Part shown: positions 1 through 6,812 of the stretch, one piece after another
Numbering within the stretch: the first letter of the stretch is position 1
Layout of the letters: each line of letters opens with the position of its first letter
Assembly: GCA_016302965.1 (NCBI GenBank)
Contig: JAEDMP010000083.1
Location: 1-10,414, forward strand
Source: Bacteroidaceae bacterium
Lineage (GTDB): Bacteria; Bacteroidota; Bacteroidia; Bacteroidales; Bacteroidaceae
Length of the DNA: 10,414 bases
Direction of reading: 5' to 3'
The notes under the pieces: generated by a model
Database searches by the model: none
What the model saw: the letters and a program-made list of their open reading frames with translations, nothing else
What the model was told of the DNA's origin: nothing
Position numbers and translations under genes: made by a program

Positions 1-49
1 GGCTCACTCGGGACTTTCACCCGTTAGACAATGCTCATGCCGAGCGTAC
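1..49 (-). mobile_element. Possible 5' end of a group IIC-like intron, cut by the window edge
   Basis: Read on the minus strand from position 49, the sequence begins GTACG, close to the GUGYG start of group II introns. A short stem follows (GCTC...GAGC), then a second hairpin of the form CGGG-TGAAAGT-CCCG, which resembles the early domain I of bacterial class C introns. It starts one base after the T-tract of the terminator at 51-87, and class C introns are known to insert directly behind intrinsic terminators. The third base is A where G is usual. The rest of the intron, including any reverse transcriptase, lies outside the window. Only 49 bases can be judged, so the call rests on start motif, hairpin pattern and position together. 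Confidence 0.4.
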
Positions 50-50
50 T

Positions 51-87
51 AAAAAGAGGCTGTGTCAGCTACTTTTGACACAGCCTC
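51..87 (-). terminator. Intrinsic terminator, perfect 12-bp stem with T-tract
   Basis: The arms at 56-67 (GAGGCTGTGTCA) and 76-87 (TGACACAGCCTC) pair perfectly around an 8-base loop. On the minus strand the stem is followed by five T residues (complement of 51-55). It lies four bases after the stop codon of the minus-strand gene fragment ending at 92, so it should be that gene's original terminator. On the plus strand there is no T-run after the stem. Confidence 0.8.
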
Positions 88-91
88 ATCA

Positions 92-400
92 TTACCCTAC
101 CTTGAACAGGCAGCTGGCTACCTGGGCGTCGTGACCACGGAAAAGACGTGGGTCTCCGACCGGAACATACTTGAAGTTGGAAAACATGAGGATGTTCAAC
201 GCCAAGAACTGTCTGTCGTCGGAGACGCATACCTCGGCACGGATATGACCCACCGGGGTGGCCTTGACGATGACGCCTTGCCCAATCTGTTTCTCCAGTT
301 CCTCTATTCCACTGTCAATCAGCGTTATCAGACGCTCTCCGTCACTCTGGGAGTATTCGTAGATGTTGGCCTTAACGCGGCTGCCGGTAGGCCATCGGTC
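92..400 (-). pseudogene. 3' fragment of an unrecognised gene, joined to the transporter remnant
   Basis: A minus-strand frame is open from 400 to the TAA at 92-94, about 102 codons. It has no plausible start near its upstream edge (the in-frame stop TAG is at 401-403), so it looks like the C-terminal end of a longer gene rather than a complete small one. The encoded stretch runs through RVKANIYEY, then an acidic helical part (SGIEELEKQIG), then VGHIRAEVCVSDD, and ends RGHDAQVASCLFKVG. I do not recognise the family. Third positions are mostly G or C as in the real genes nearby, and a clean terminator follows the stop; both support true coding origin. Sequence similarity to the transporter ends at about 390-395, in a different frame from this one, so the two pieces appear to have been joined by a deletion or rearrangement. 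Confidence 0.5.
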
Positions 401-1218
401 CTATACTGCCAAGTGATGCCACAAGTCCATGGCTTACCATAGCCGAAACACCGGTCTTCTCAAGTGCCGTTGCCATGGGCATCATGGCTGCAATGAGAAC
501 AATACTCTCCCAGTTGATGGTCTTGTAAGCGGCATCAACACTTCGGAAACAACCTGACACTACCATCAGCAAACCAGCGGCAATGACTGCCGTGACAGGG
601 GCAACAGGAATGAAATCGAACACCATTACGGCAATCATGGCAAGCATGATTATTGCTGCCAGCGGTGCCTTATATGTAAGGGTGACGCGCTCCGCCATTT
701 CCTTCGGTTGTCCTATCAGCAGCCAGTCTTCCTCCTCGGAATCAATCTTCGATATGTTCTCCCACTGACCTTGTATTAGCAGTGTGTCGCCAGCTTTCAG
801 CTTCACCTCCGGTAGGTTCTCTGTTATATATTTGTGGCTTCGCTTCACACCGAGAACATTTATTTGATATTGTTCGCGCAGCCGCGACTGCCGCAGCAAC
901 TGGCCAACAAGGCGCGACTCCGGCATTACCACAATCTCCGCAATGCCAATGTCGTAGAAGTCGATGGTGTTGGCATTCTGTTTTATCAGACATGCATCGG
1001 AGGCAAAGCGTTCTATCTCATCCTTGGGTCCTTGCAGATACAGGATGTCGGCTGCGGCAATGACACGCTCTTGTGTGGGCAACGACTGTGTATTGTTTCT
1101 TATCAAACCACGATGACGCAATGTCTCATTGATATATTACGACCACCGGATTTGAGAATCCCGACAGTGCTTCCGCAGGGGACAATATTTGCAGTGAAGC
1201 CACTTTTTGACCTAACTG
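372..1218 (-). pseudogene. Decayed SLC13/DASS-family transporter with RCK_C domains
   Basis: The family normally has about 600 residues: membrane helices, two cytoplasmic RCK_C (TrkA_C) domains, then more helices. Here only pieces remain. Frame one (about 1218 to 1126) reads ILSPAEALSGFSNPVVVI, the typical motif near the N-terminus, then hits TGA at 1126-1128. A second frame (1136 to 372) starts at the end of the first RCK_C domain (ADILYLQGPKDEIERF) and contains a complete second one (AEIVVMPESRLVGQLL to AGDTLLIQG). It then has two to three hydrophobic helices (APLAAIIMLAMIAVMVF onwards) and the WESIVLIAAMMPM motif, and breaks off after SLGSIGPMA near 390. Well over 100 residues between the two frames are gone, as is the whole C-terminal third with its SNT-type substrate motif. 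The nearest start in frame is a TTG at 1119-1121, which has no sign of use. The protein would not transport. Confidence 0.8.
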
Positions 1219-1318
1219 ACAACGAATAATAATTTGGGGGACGCATTGATGAAGACAGGAAAATTGGCTCTATAACGAATCGTATGGATAGAAAACGAAA
1301 AAAGAAACAACAAAAAAA

Positions 1319-1350
1319 TTTGGAGAATTGGAAGATAAATCGTAACTTTG
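1319..1350 (+). promoter_or_regulatory. Bacteroidota-type promoter of the glycosidase/RiPP-like operon
   Basis: A TTTG box at 1319-1322 is separated by 20 bases from TAACTTTG at 1343-1350, which matches the known Bacteroidota -33/-7 pattern (TTTG, about 19-21 bases, TAnnTTTG). The spacer is AT-rich. Transcription would start a few bases after 1350, giving a leader of roughly 40 bases before the ATG at 1396. No other such element is seen between the genes up to 6765, so this is probably the operon promoter. Confidence 0.8.
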
Positions 1351-1395
1351 CAAGAAAAGGACTGATTACCTATACGAACCAAACACGATAACCCT

Positions 1396-3519
1396 ATGAC
1401 ATCCATTCCCAAAATCATGAAACGCTCGCTCCTGACGGTTGCCTTGACCGCCCTATGCACAATGGTTCATGCCCAGGCGATTGAGGAACTCAACATCGAA
1501 GTGAACCAGACGGAGAACCGCGAATACTCTTTTACCGACAAGCAGTCGGGCTTCTGGTACGGACGCACCCACCAGGACAAGCCCAGCGACTGGTATGCCG
1601 GATGGAACGTGGCCAAAAAGCGGGTGCTCTCCGACTACACCCTCTATGTAGACAACAAACCGATGAAACGTGCCGAAGCCTCGACGGTGAAGGTGAACCC
1701 CCTCTATATCTCCCGCCAGTGGAAACAGGTGGAAGAACGGCTCATGCTGCTCGACAACCAGCTCATCGTGGTCATCGATATCAAGGCCGACAAGGCCAAG
1801 TCGCTCGCCCTGCAACTGCTCTTCCCCGAGGGTGCCGACCCCAACGAAGTGGCCGTATATGCCCAGGACGGAAGCCGAGCCAAACTGAGAAAAGGCCGAT
1901 GGACCATCAATGGCAACCAGAAGGGATTCCTGCTGACTTACGGCAACAGCCAGCAGCAACAGGCTCTCGCCGATGCCTACTGCAAGCATGCCGACGAACT
2001 GTGCGGACAGCGGCGGCAACGCATGGAGCACATCGCCAACGCCACCAACCCCATCCAATCCAATCTACCCGAACTCGACAAGGCACTCAAATGGATGACG
2101 CTCACCATGGACGAACTCATCACCGAACAACAGGGAAAGGGAATCTATGCCGGTCTGCCCTGGTTCAACGAGTACTGGGGACGCGACATGTTTATCGCCA
2201 TGCCGGGAGCCACCCTCGTCACCGGACAGTTTGACTATACCAAAGAGATTCTCAAGGATTTCTCCCGGTTCCAGGACCGCGACGCCAACTCGCCCACCTG
2301 CGGACGAATACCCAACCGTGCCAACCTCGAAGGCATCATCTACAACACTGCCGACGGCACCCCACGCTATGTCATTGAGACCGAAGAACTGCTCAACTAC
2401 TCGGGCGACACCTCCTTCCTGAGCGACATCTACCCCTCCATCGTGCTCAGCACCGAACAAAGCCTCAGCCGGCACACCGACGAGAACGGGTATCTCACCC
2501 ACGCCGATGCCGACACCTGGATGGACGTGAAGCGCAAAGGCATACCGGGGTCGCCACGCGGCAACCGAGCCAACGACATCCAGTATCTGTGGTTCCGACA
2601 GCTCACGGCTGCCGCCCATCTCGCCCAGCTCATGAACGACCATGAGCATGCCGCCCAATGGCAGGAGGCAGCCGAGAAGGTGGCCCGCAACTTTGAACGG
2701 GACTTCTGCAACAAGCGTGAGCTCATCGTCTACGACCACCTGAACGCCGACGGCACGCCCGACCTCCAGTTCCGTCCCAACCAGCTCTTCTGCTTCGACC
2801 TCATTGCCGACAATCTCTTCAAGCAACGCATCACCCGCCGATGCTGGGAGGAACTGGTCTACCCCTGGGGCGTGGCCTCGCTCTCGCAAGAAGACGACCA
2901 GTTTCATCCGCAACACGAGAACTGGCACTACTACCACAAGGATGATGCCTATCACAACGGCACCGTATGGCTCTGGAACAATGGTATTGCCATGCAACGG
3001 ATGATTGAGTACGGACAGAAGGAGATGGCCTGGCAACTCTTCAAGAACATGAACCGACAGGCTCTGAAAGAGGGCGCCATAGGCAGTCTGAGCGAAAATG
3101 CAGACGCTCACCCGAGAGAGGGGCAGACCTGGGCAAAACCATCGGGCACGTTCCTGCAGGCATGGAGCAACAGTGAACAGTTGAGGGTGTGGTACCAACA
3201 CTTCCTGGGCATCCAACCCGACATGATGAACCGCACCATCCGCGTATCTCCCCGACTTCCCAAAGAGATTACCGACCTCGACACATCCATGGAGATAGCC
3301 GAGGGCCGCATCCATATCGCCTATCATGAGGGGCGCTTCGCCTTCCGGCTGGAAAATCTGCCCGATGTGAAACTGGAGGTGACACTCGAGACGGAAGCTG
3401 AGATGCAGCATGCCGCCAACAATCCCGTCTTCCAGCATCTCGATTTCTGCCAACCCAAGCCCAAAGCCCATTACCCCTGCTTCGACCAGTATCACGAAAC
3501 TCCACTGACGTATGAATAA
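1396..3519 (+). CDS. Secreted amylo-alpha-1,6-glucosidase-like enzyme (glycogen debranching C-terminal domain, GH133-like)
   Basis: This 707-residue protein starts with a Sec signal peptide: KR at 9-10, hydrophobic SLLTVALTALCTMV, likely cleavage after VHA around residue 26. A second ATG (residue 8, position 1417) would give a tidier signal peptide and may be the true start. Residues about 30-210 form a beta-rich N-terminal part. From about 220 comes an (alpha/alpha)6-type catalytic domain with the debranching-enzyme motifs GLPWFNEYWGRDMF (253-266), DADTWMD (371-377), RPNQLFCFDL (460-469), YHNGTVWLWN (519-528) and GTFLQAWSNSEQLR (584-597). Asp377 and Glu594 are the likely acid/base pair by family analogy. 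Such enzymes remove alpha-1,6-linked glucose; export points to a polysaccharide or oligosaccharide outside the cytoplasm. The N-terminal glucanotransferase part of eukaryotic debranchers is absent. The last 8 bases overlap the kinase gene, so translation is probably coupled. Another alpha-glycosidase specificity is possible. Confidence 0.92.
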   Translation: MTSIPKIMKRSLLTVALTALCTMVHAQAIEELNIEVNQTENREYSFTDKQSGFWYGRTHQDKPSDWYAGWNVAKKRVLSDYTLYVDNKPMKRAEASTVKVNPLYISRQWKQVEERLMLLDNQLIVVIDIKADKAKSLALQLLFPEGADPNEVAVYAQDGSRAKLRKGRWTINGNQKGFLLTYGNSQQQQALADAYCKHADELCGQRRQRMEHIANATNPIQSNLPELDKALKWMTLTMDELITEQQGKGIYAGLPWFNEYWGRDMFIAMPGATLVTGQFDYTKEILKDFSRFQDRDANSPTCGRIPNRANLEGIIYNTADGTPRYVIETEELLNYSGDTSFLSDIYPSIVLSTEQSLSRHTDENGYLTHADADTWMDVKRKGIPGSPRGNRANDIQYLWFRQLTAAAHLAQLMNDHEHAAQWQEAAEKVARNFERDFCNKRELIVYDHLNADGTPDLQFRPNQLFCFDLIADNLFKQRITRRCWEELVYPWGVASLSQEDDQFHPQHENWHYYHKDDAYHNGTVWLWNNGIAMQRMIEYGQKEMAWQLFKNMNRQALKEGAIGSLSENADAHPREGQTWAKPSGTFLQAWSNSEQLRVWYQHFLGIQPDMMNRTIRVSPRLPKEITDLDTSMEIAEGRIHIAYHEGRFAFRLENLPDVKLEVTLETEAEMQHAANNPVFQHLDFCQPKPKAHYPCFDQYHETPLTYE

Positions 3520-4408
3520 ACACTATCAGGTGGCCGGCCACACGATGGCTGTCAGCATGAGTTCCTCGCTCTGCCTCTCGCTCGCCAAGCGCCTCTCCCA
3601 CTATGAACCCTTTGCCATCCCAACGGATGCATCCACAGATCCTCTTTTCCATCTTGAGGTGACAACGACAGACAAGATGCCCGACGCACTTGAGGTGGAA
3701 TGGCGACAGGACGAGGAAGGGCAGGAGATTATTTGCGGCCACATCGGTACGCATCCCGCGTTCGTCTTCAGATGGTGGGGCGTGACGGGAGGCATCCTGA
3801 CCTGCAGTGCCGACTACCGCGAAGCCACGCTCCAGCTCTTCACCGGCAAGCCGGGGCAAAACGATGGCGATGCCCTCCATCATTCCTCCACCATCGACAA
3901 TGCGCTCATGGTGCTCTTCGCCCTGGCCTCAGCCCCCTACTCTACCCTGCTCTTCCATGCCTCTACGGTGAGCCGCCACAACCGCGCTTACCTCTTCCTC
4001 GGCAAGAGCGGCACGGGCAAGAGCACCCACTCCCGGCTGTGGCTCAAACATGTGACAGACACAGAACTCGTGAACGATGACAACCCCGTAGTGAGAATCC
4101 TCGACAACCAAGAGGCCTGGGTCTATGGTTCGCCCTGGAGCGGCAAGACTCCCTGCTACCGCAACGTGGGCTATCCGATAGGGGGCATTGTGGGACTCGC
4201 CCAGGCTCCACATAATGCTATCCGGCACGTGTGGGGTCTCGAGGCTTACGCCCTGCTCACCTCGAGCATCTCGGGTAAACGTTGGGACAGGTGCGTAGCC
4301 GACGGTCTCCACCACAGCGTCAACCAACTCATCAGCAATACGCCCATCTGGCATCTCGACTGTCTGCCTGATGCCGATGCCGCCATCCTTTGCTCGTCTA
4401 CGCTATGA
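3512..4408 (+). CDS. HprK-related P-loop kinase of RiPP-type gene clusters
   Basis: This 298-residue protein has a variable N-terminal half and a C-terminal nucleotide-binding core like HPr kinase and PEP carboxykinase. FHAS (148-151) precedes the P-loop GKSGTGKST (164-172). NDDNP (188-192) supplies the acidic metal-binding pair, and GSPWSGK (206-212) is a motif usual in this subgroup. There is no HPr gene or other PTS gene nearby, so carbon catabolite regulation is unlikely. Relatives in lasso-peptide clusters of Firmicutes and Proteobacteria phosphorylate the peptide C-terminus. A similar role on a peptide or protein here is inferred from the adjacent peptidase, PqqD-like and ABC exporter genes. 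The ATG lies inside the end of the glycosidase gene (ATGAATAA) and the stop overlaps the next start as ATGA, both signs of coupled translation. The substrate is unknown. Confidence 0.88.
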   Translation: MNKHYQVAGHTMAVSMSSSLCLSLAKRLSHYEPFAIPTDASTDPLFHLEVTTTDKMPDALEVEWRQDEEGQEIICGHIGTHPAFVFRWWGVTGGILTCSADYREATLQLFTGKPGQNDGDALHHSSTIDNALMVLFALASAPYSTLLFHASTVSRHNRAYLFLGKSGTGKSTHSRLWLKHVTDTELVNDDNPVVRILDNQEAWVYGSPWSGKTPCYRNVGYPIGGIVGLAQAPHNAIRHVWGLEAYALLTSSISGKRWDRCVADGLHHSVNQLISNTPIWHLDCLPDADAAILCSSTL

Positions 4409-4854
4409 ACCAGGTGAAGATTATCGACGAGGCAGTCCGGTTGGTGGCCGAGGGGGTATGCGTCACACTGCCGGTAGGAGGAAGGAGCATGCTGCCCTTC
4501 ATCATCGGCGGCAAGGAGAGTGTCATCCTGCAACAGGCAACCCAACCGGGCGTGGGCGATGTGGTGCTGGCATGGGTGGAACAGCGCCGCTATGTGCTCC
4601 ACCGCATCATCCGGATCGAGAACCAGGAGGTGACGCTCATGGGCGACGGCAATCTGCAGGGGGTGGAGCACTGCCAACTGGGCGATATCCGTGCGTTAGC
4701 CACGCATGTGCTGGACAGTCGTGGCAGGCGCCATGACCTTTACTCCCCCCGGAGAATGAGAGCCGTCAGGCTGTGGCTACGGCTACGACCCGTTCGCAGG
4801 TATCTGCTGGCCATTTATCGTTTATTCCATCATTCAATGACTAATAATTTCTGA
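4405..4854 (+). CDS. S24/S26-family peptidase with Ser-His-Asp pattern
   Basis: This 149-residue protein starts at the ATG overlapping the kinase stop (ATGA). An upstream in-frame TTG at 4390 is less likely. The fold signature is clear: GRSMLP (26-31) holds the nucleophile Ser28, GDVVLA (51-56) is the usual strand, YVLHRI (63-68) puts His66 where bacterial signal peptidase I has its general-base lysine, and MGDGN (79-83) gives Asp81. Ser-His-Asp with HR and GD.N motifs is the pattern of archaeal and ER (Sec11-type) signal peptidases. No N-terminal membrane anchor is present. Instead the C-terminus (about 116-142) is strongly basic and aromatic and could lie on the membrane. Between a kinase, a PqqD-like protein and an exporter, a role in cleaving an exported peptide is a reasonable inference. 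A regulatory or inactive role cannot be excluded. Confidence 0.85.
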   Translation: MNQVKIIDEAVRLVAEGVCVTLPVGGRSMLPFIIGGKESVILQQATQPGVGDVVLAWVEQRRYVLHRIIRIENQEVTLMGDGNLQGVEHCQLGDIRALATHVLDSRGRRHDLYSPRRMRAVRLWLRLRPVRRYLLAIYRLFHHSMTNNF

Positions 4855-4855
4855 T

Positions 4856-5122
4856 ATGAAAAAGAAAAAAGGATTCGTGCTCCGCGAAGTGTGCGGAGAG
4901 AAAGTGATTGTAGGCGAGGGACTGGAAGCCGTTGACTTCGGCAAACTCATCAGTCTGAACGAGACCGCAGCCTGGCTGTGGGAACAGGCTGAGGGTGACT
5001 TCACGGCTAAAACACTCTGCAGCCTGCTCTGCAAAGAATATGAGGTAGACCCCGCCACCGCCATGGCCGACACAGAGGCCATCACACGCGAATGGCTTCA
5101 TCTCGGCATCATCGAGGCATGA
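4856..5122 (+). CDS. PqqD-like protein (RiPP recognition element)
   Basis: This 88-residue protein matches the PqqD family over its whole length. GFVLREVCGEKVIVG (6-20) forms the N-terminal strands, FGKLISLNETAAWLWE (28-43) is the family's core motif, followed by helices ending in CKEYEVD and an acidic helix to the C-terminus (WLHLGIIEA). PqqD-like domains form a winged helix with a beta-sheet edge that binds the leader of a ribosomal peptide and presents it to modifying enzymes. This one is a free-standing protein, not fused to a maturase. It starts one base after the peptidase stop, and its own stop overlaps the ABC gene start as ATGA. The pqqA, B, C and E genes are absent, so it is not part of PQQ synthesis. 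It is the strongest evidence that the operon handles a peptide substrate. Confidence 0.94.
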   Translation: MKKKKGFVLREVCGEKVIVGEGLEAVDFGKLISLNETAAWLWEQAEGDFTAKTLCSLLCKEYEVDPATAMADTEAITREWLHLGIIEA

Positions 5123-6765
5123 AGTATTTCTGCTGGTTGGCACGACACACCGTGGGCATGCGCCTCAACATCCTGACGCGCATCCTTCTGGGACTGGGAC
5201 AAACCCTCCTGGCCCTGCTGGTAGTGTGGCTGAGCAAGCGCTTCATTGACGAGGTAGTCTTCACGGAATCAACCCGTGAGATGGTGCTGCAGGTGGCCAT
5301 CCTGGCCTCAGCGGTCATCCTCGGAGTGGTGATTCGCCAGTTCAACTATTATCTCGCCAATAAAGCCTTTATCCGCAAGGTGGCAGCGCTCAGGCTCGCC
5401 CTGTTCGCCCAGCTCTTCCGCCGCAAACTCTTCGGGGAGAGCGAGATACACTCGGGCGACATCTCCTCGCGCATGGCCAAGGATATCGATGCCGTGAGCG
5501 AGACCATTGCCATCACCCTGCCCCAGATGGTGGTCATGACGATGCAGCTGGCAGGAGCCTTCCTGCTCATGCACTGGTTTGACCCCCGACTGGCCTGGGC
5601 ACTCGTGCTCCTCACCCCCCTCGCCATCGCCCTCGGCAAGTTTATCTCCCACCGGCTGCGGTCCCTCACCCTCTCCATCCGTCAAGACGAGAGCCATATC
5701 CTCATGAAAATCCAGGAGAGCATGGAGCATAATGCACTGCTGCGCTCGCTGCAGGGCGAACAATGGATACAGAATCATGTGGGACAACTGCAACAACAGC
5801 AGAACACCAATTACATCCGCCGTACCCGATTCCTGATGGCCAGCCGCTTTGCCCTGGGCTGCACCTTCGGACTGGGCTATATGGCGGCCTTCGTATGGGG
5901 TGCCTATGGTCTGCGCAGCGGTCTGATTACCTTCGGCGTGATGACCTCCTTCCTGCAGCTTGTGGGACAGATTCAGCAACCTATCCTCTCGCTGCTCAAT
6001 GCCTTCCCGGCCGTCATCAACTCCACCGCCAGCATCGACCGTCTGCAGGAGATGGCTGATAGCCAAACGGAAGAGTCGGATCCGGATTCGACAAGCAAGG
6101 AAACTGGGACTGCCAAGAGGCTACCCTTAAGGCTCGGCATCCGGATGGAGGGAGTGAGCTACCGCTATGCCCAAGGTGACAGGGAGGTAATCTCCGCTTT
6201 GACTCATACCTGCCAGCCAGGCAGCAAGACAGCCATCCTCGGCACGACAGGAGTGGGCAAGACCACGCTCTTCCGCCTCATCCTCGGACTAATCCAACCC
6301 GACAGCGGCTCCATCACTTTCTATGGTGAGGGCTTCAGCCATCCCGCCGACCATTCCATGCGCCGACACTTGGTATTCGTTCCCCAAGGCAACACTCTCA
6401 TGAGCGGCAGCATACGCGACAACCTGCTGGTGGCCCGCCCCGATGCCACCGACACCGAACTGCTCTCCGCGCTACATACGGCCTGTGCCGACTTCGTGAA
6501 CGAACTGCCTCAAGGACTCGACACGCGCCTGCATGAACGTGGCGGCGGTCTCAGTGAGGGCCAGGCACAACGTATCGCCATCGCCCGTGGCCTGCTGCGT
6601 CCGGGATCCATCCTGTTGCTCGACGAAATCAGTTCGGCCCTCGATGAACCCACCGAGCGTGAACTCTTCAGCCGCCTGCTGGCAGCCCGGCCCCACGACA
6701 CCATACTTCTGATTACCCACCGTCCCTCGGTGGCTGATATCTGCGACCATCAGTGGCGATTGTAA
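5119..6765 (+). CDS. ABC exporter with fused membrane and ATPase domains
   Basis: This 548-residue protein starts at ATG 5119 (MKYFCWLARH), overlapping the PqqD stop. Residues about 15-300 form the type IV exporter membrane domain, with hydrophobic segments near 20-38, 58-75, 135-151, 156-174, 244-262 and 265-285. A short polar linker (about 310-335) leads to a complete ATPase: Walker A GTTGVGKTT (375-383), Q-loop VPQ (421-423), signature LSEGQ (478-482), Walker B ILLLDE (498-503) and H-loop His534. All catalytic residues are present. There is no C39 peptidase domain, so it does not cut a leader itself, consistent with a separate peptidase in the operon. In RiPP clusters such half-transporters form homodimers that export the mature peptide. 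Lipid or drug export is the alternative by fold alone. It is the last gene before the hairpin at 6784-6810. Confidence 0.93.
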   Translation: MKYFCWLARHTVGMRLNILTRILLGLGQTLLALLVVWLSKRFIDEVVFTESTREMVLQVAILASAVILGVVIRQFNYYLANKAFIRKVAALRLALFAQLFRRKLFGESEIHSGDISSRMAKDIDAVSETIAITLPQMVVMTMQLAGAFLLMHWFDPRLAWALVLLTPLAIALGKFISHRLRSLTLSIRQDESHILMKIQESMEHNALLRSLQGEQWIQNHVGQLQQQQNTNYIRRTRFLMASRFALGCTFGLGYMAAFVWGAYGLRSGLITFGVMTSFLQLVGQIQQPILSLLNAFPAVINSTASIDRLQEMADSQTEESDPDSTSKETGTAKRLPLRLGIRMEGVSYRYAQGDREVISALTHTCQPGSKTAILGTTGVGKTTLFRLILGLIQPDSGSITFYGEGFSHPADHSMRRHLVFVPQGNTLMSGSIRDNLLVARPDATDTELLSALHTACADFVNELPQGLDTRLHERGGGLSEGQAQRIAIARGLLRPGSILLLDEISSALDEPTERELFSRLLAARPHDTILLITHRPSVADICDHQWRL

Positions 6766-6783
6766 TTTTTATTATTTCCAAAA

Positions 6784-6810
6784 GATGCTACCTTCTGGCG
6801 AGGTAGCATC
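6784..6810 (-). terminator. Hairpin between convergent genes, terminator for the helicase and possibly the operon
   Basis: The arms GATGCTACC (6784-6792) and GGTAGCATC (6802-6810) form a perfect 9-bp stem with a 9-base loop. On the minus strand it begins three bases after the helicase stop and is followed by TTTT (complement of 6780-6783), fitting an intrinsic terminator. On the plus strand it lies 18 bases after the ABC exporter stop, but only a mixed AT stretch (GATTATT) follows, so termination in that direction would be weaker. Confidence 0.7.
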
Positions 6811-6812
6811 GA

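Noticed and set aside
62..442. A 126-codon plus-strand frame at the left end
   Set aside because: It begins inside the terminator stem and lies opposite the minus-strand gene fragments, which have a proper stop-terminator arrangement and better codon use.
782..1229. Plus-strand frames of 93 and 131 codons opposite the transporter remnant
   Set aside because: Low-complexity antisense shadows; transporter homology is clear on the other strand.
1453..2058. A 201-codon open frame on the minus strand opposite the 5' part of the glycosidase gene
   Set aside because: Valine/glycine/leucine-rich composition typical of antisense shadows, no domain, and it sits opposite convincing coding sequence.
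2065..3495. A 476-codon open frame on the minus strand, antisense to the glycosidase gene
   Set aside because: The plus strand has full debranching-enzyme motifs over this interval. The antisense protein shows no family motif and mirrors the GC-rich third positions of the real gene, a common cause of long shadow frames.
4856..5122. PqqD-like gene as part of PQQ cofactor synthesis
   Set aside because: No pqqA, B, C or E genes nearby and the partners are a kinase, a peptidase and an exporter, so a general RRE role fits better.
5308..6066. A 252-codon open frame antisense to the ABC exporter membrane domain
   Set aside because: Histidine/glycine/glutamate-rich shadow of a well supported gene, no signal of its own.
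3512..6765. A complete lasso-peptide cluster
   Set aside because: The B2 transglutaminase-like protease, the asparagine-synthase-like cyclase and a precursor are absent, so only the accessory genes resemble that class.
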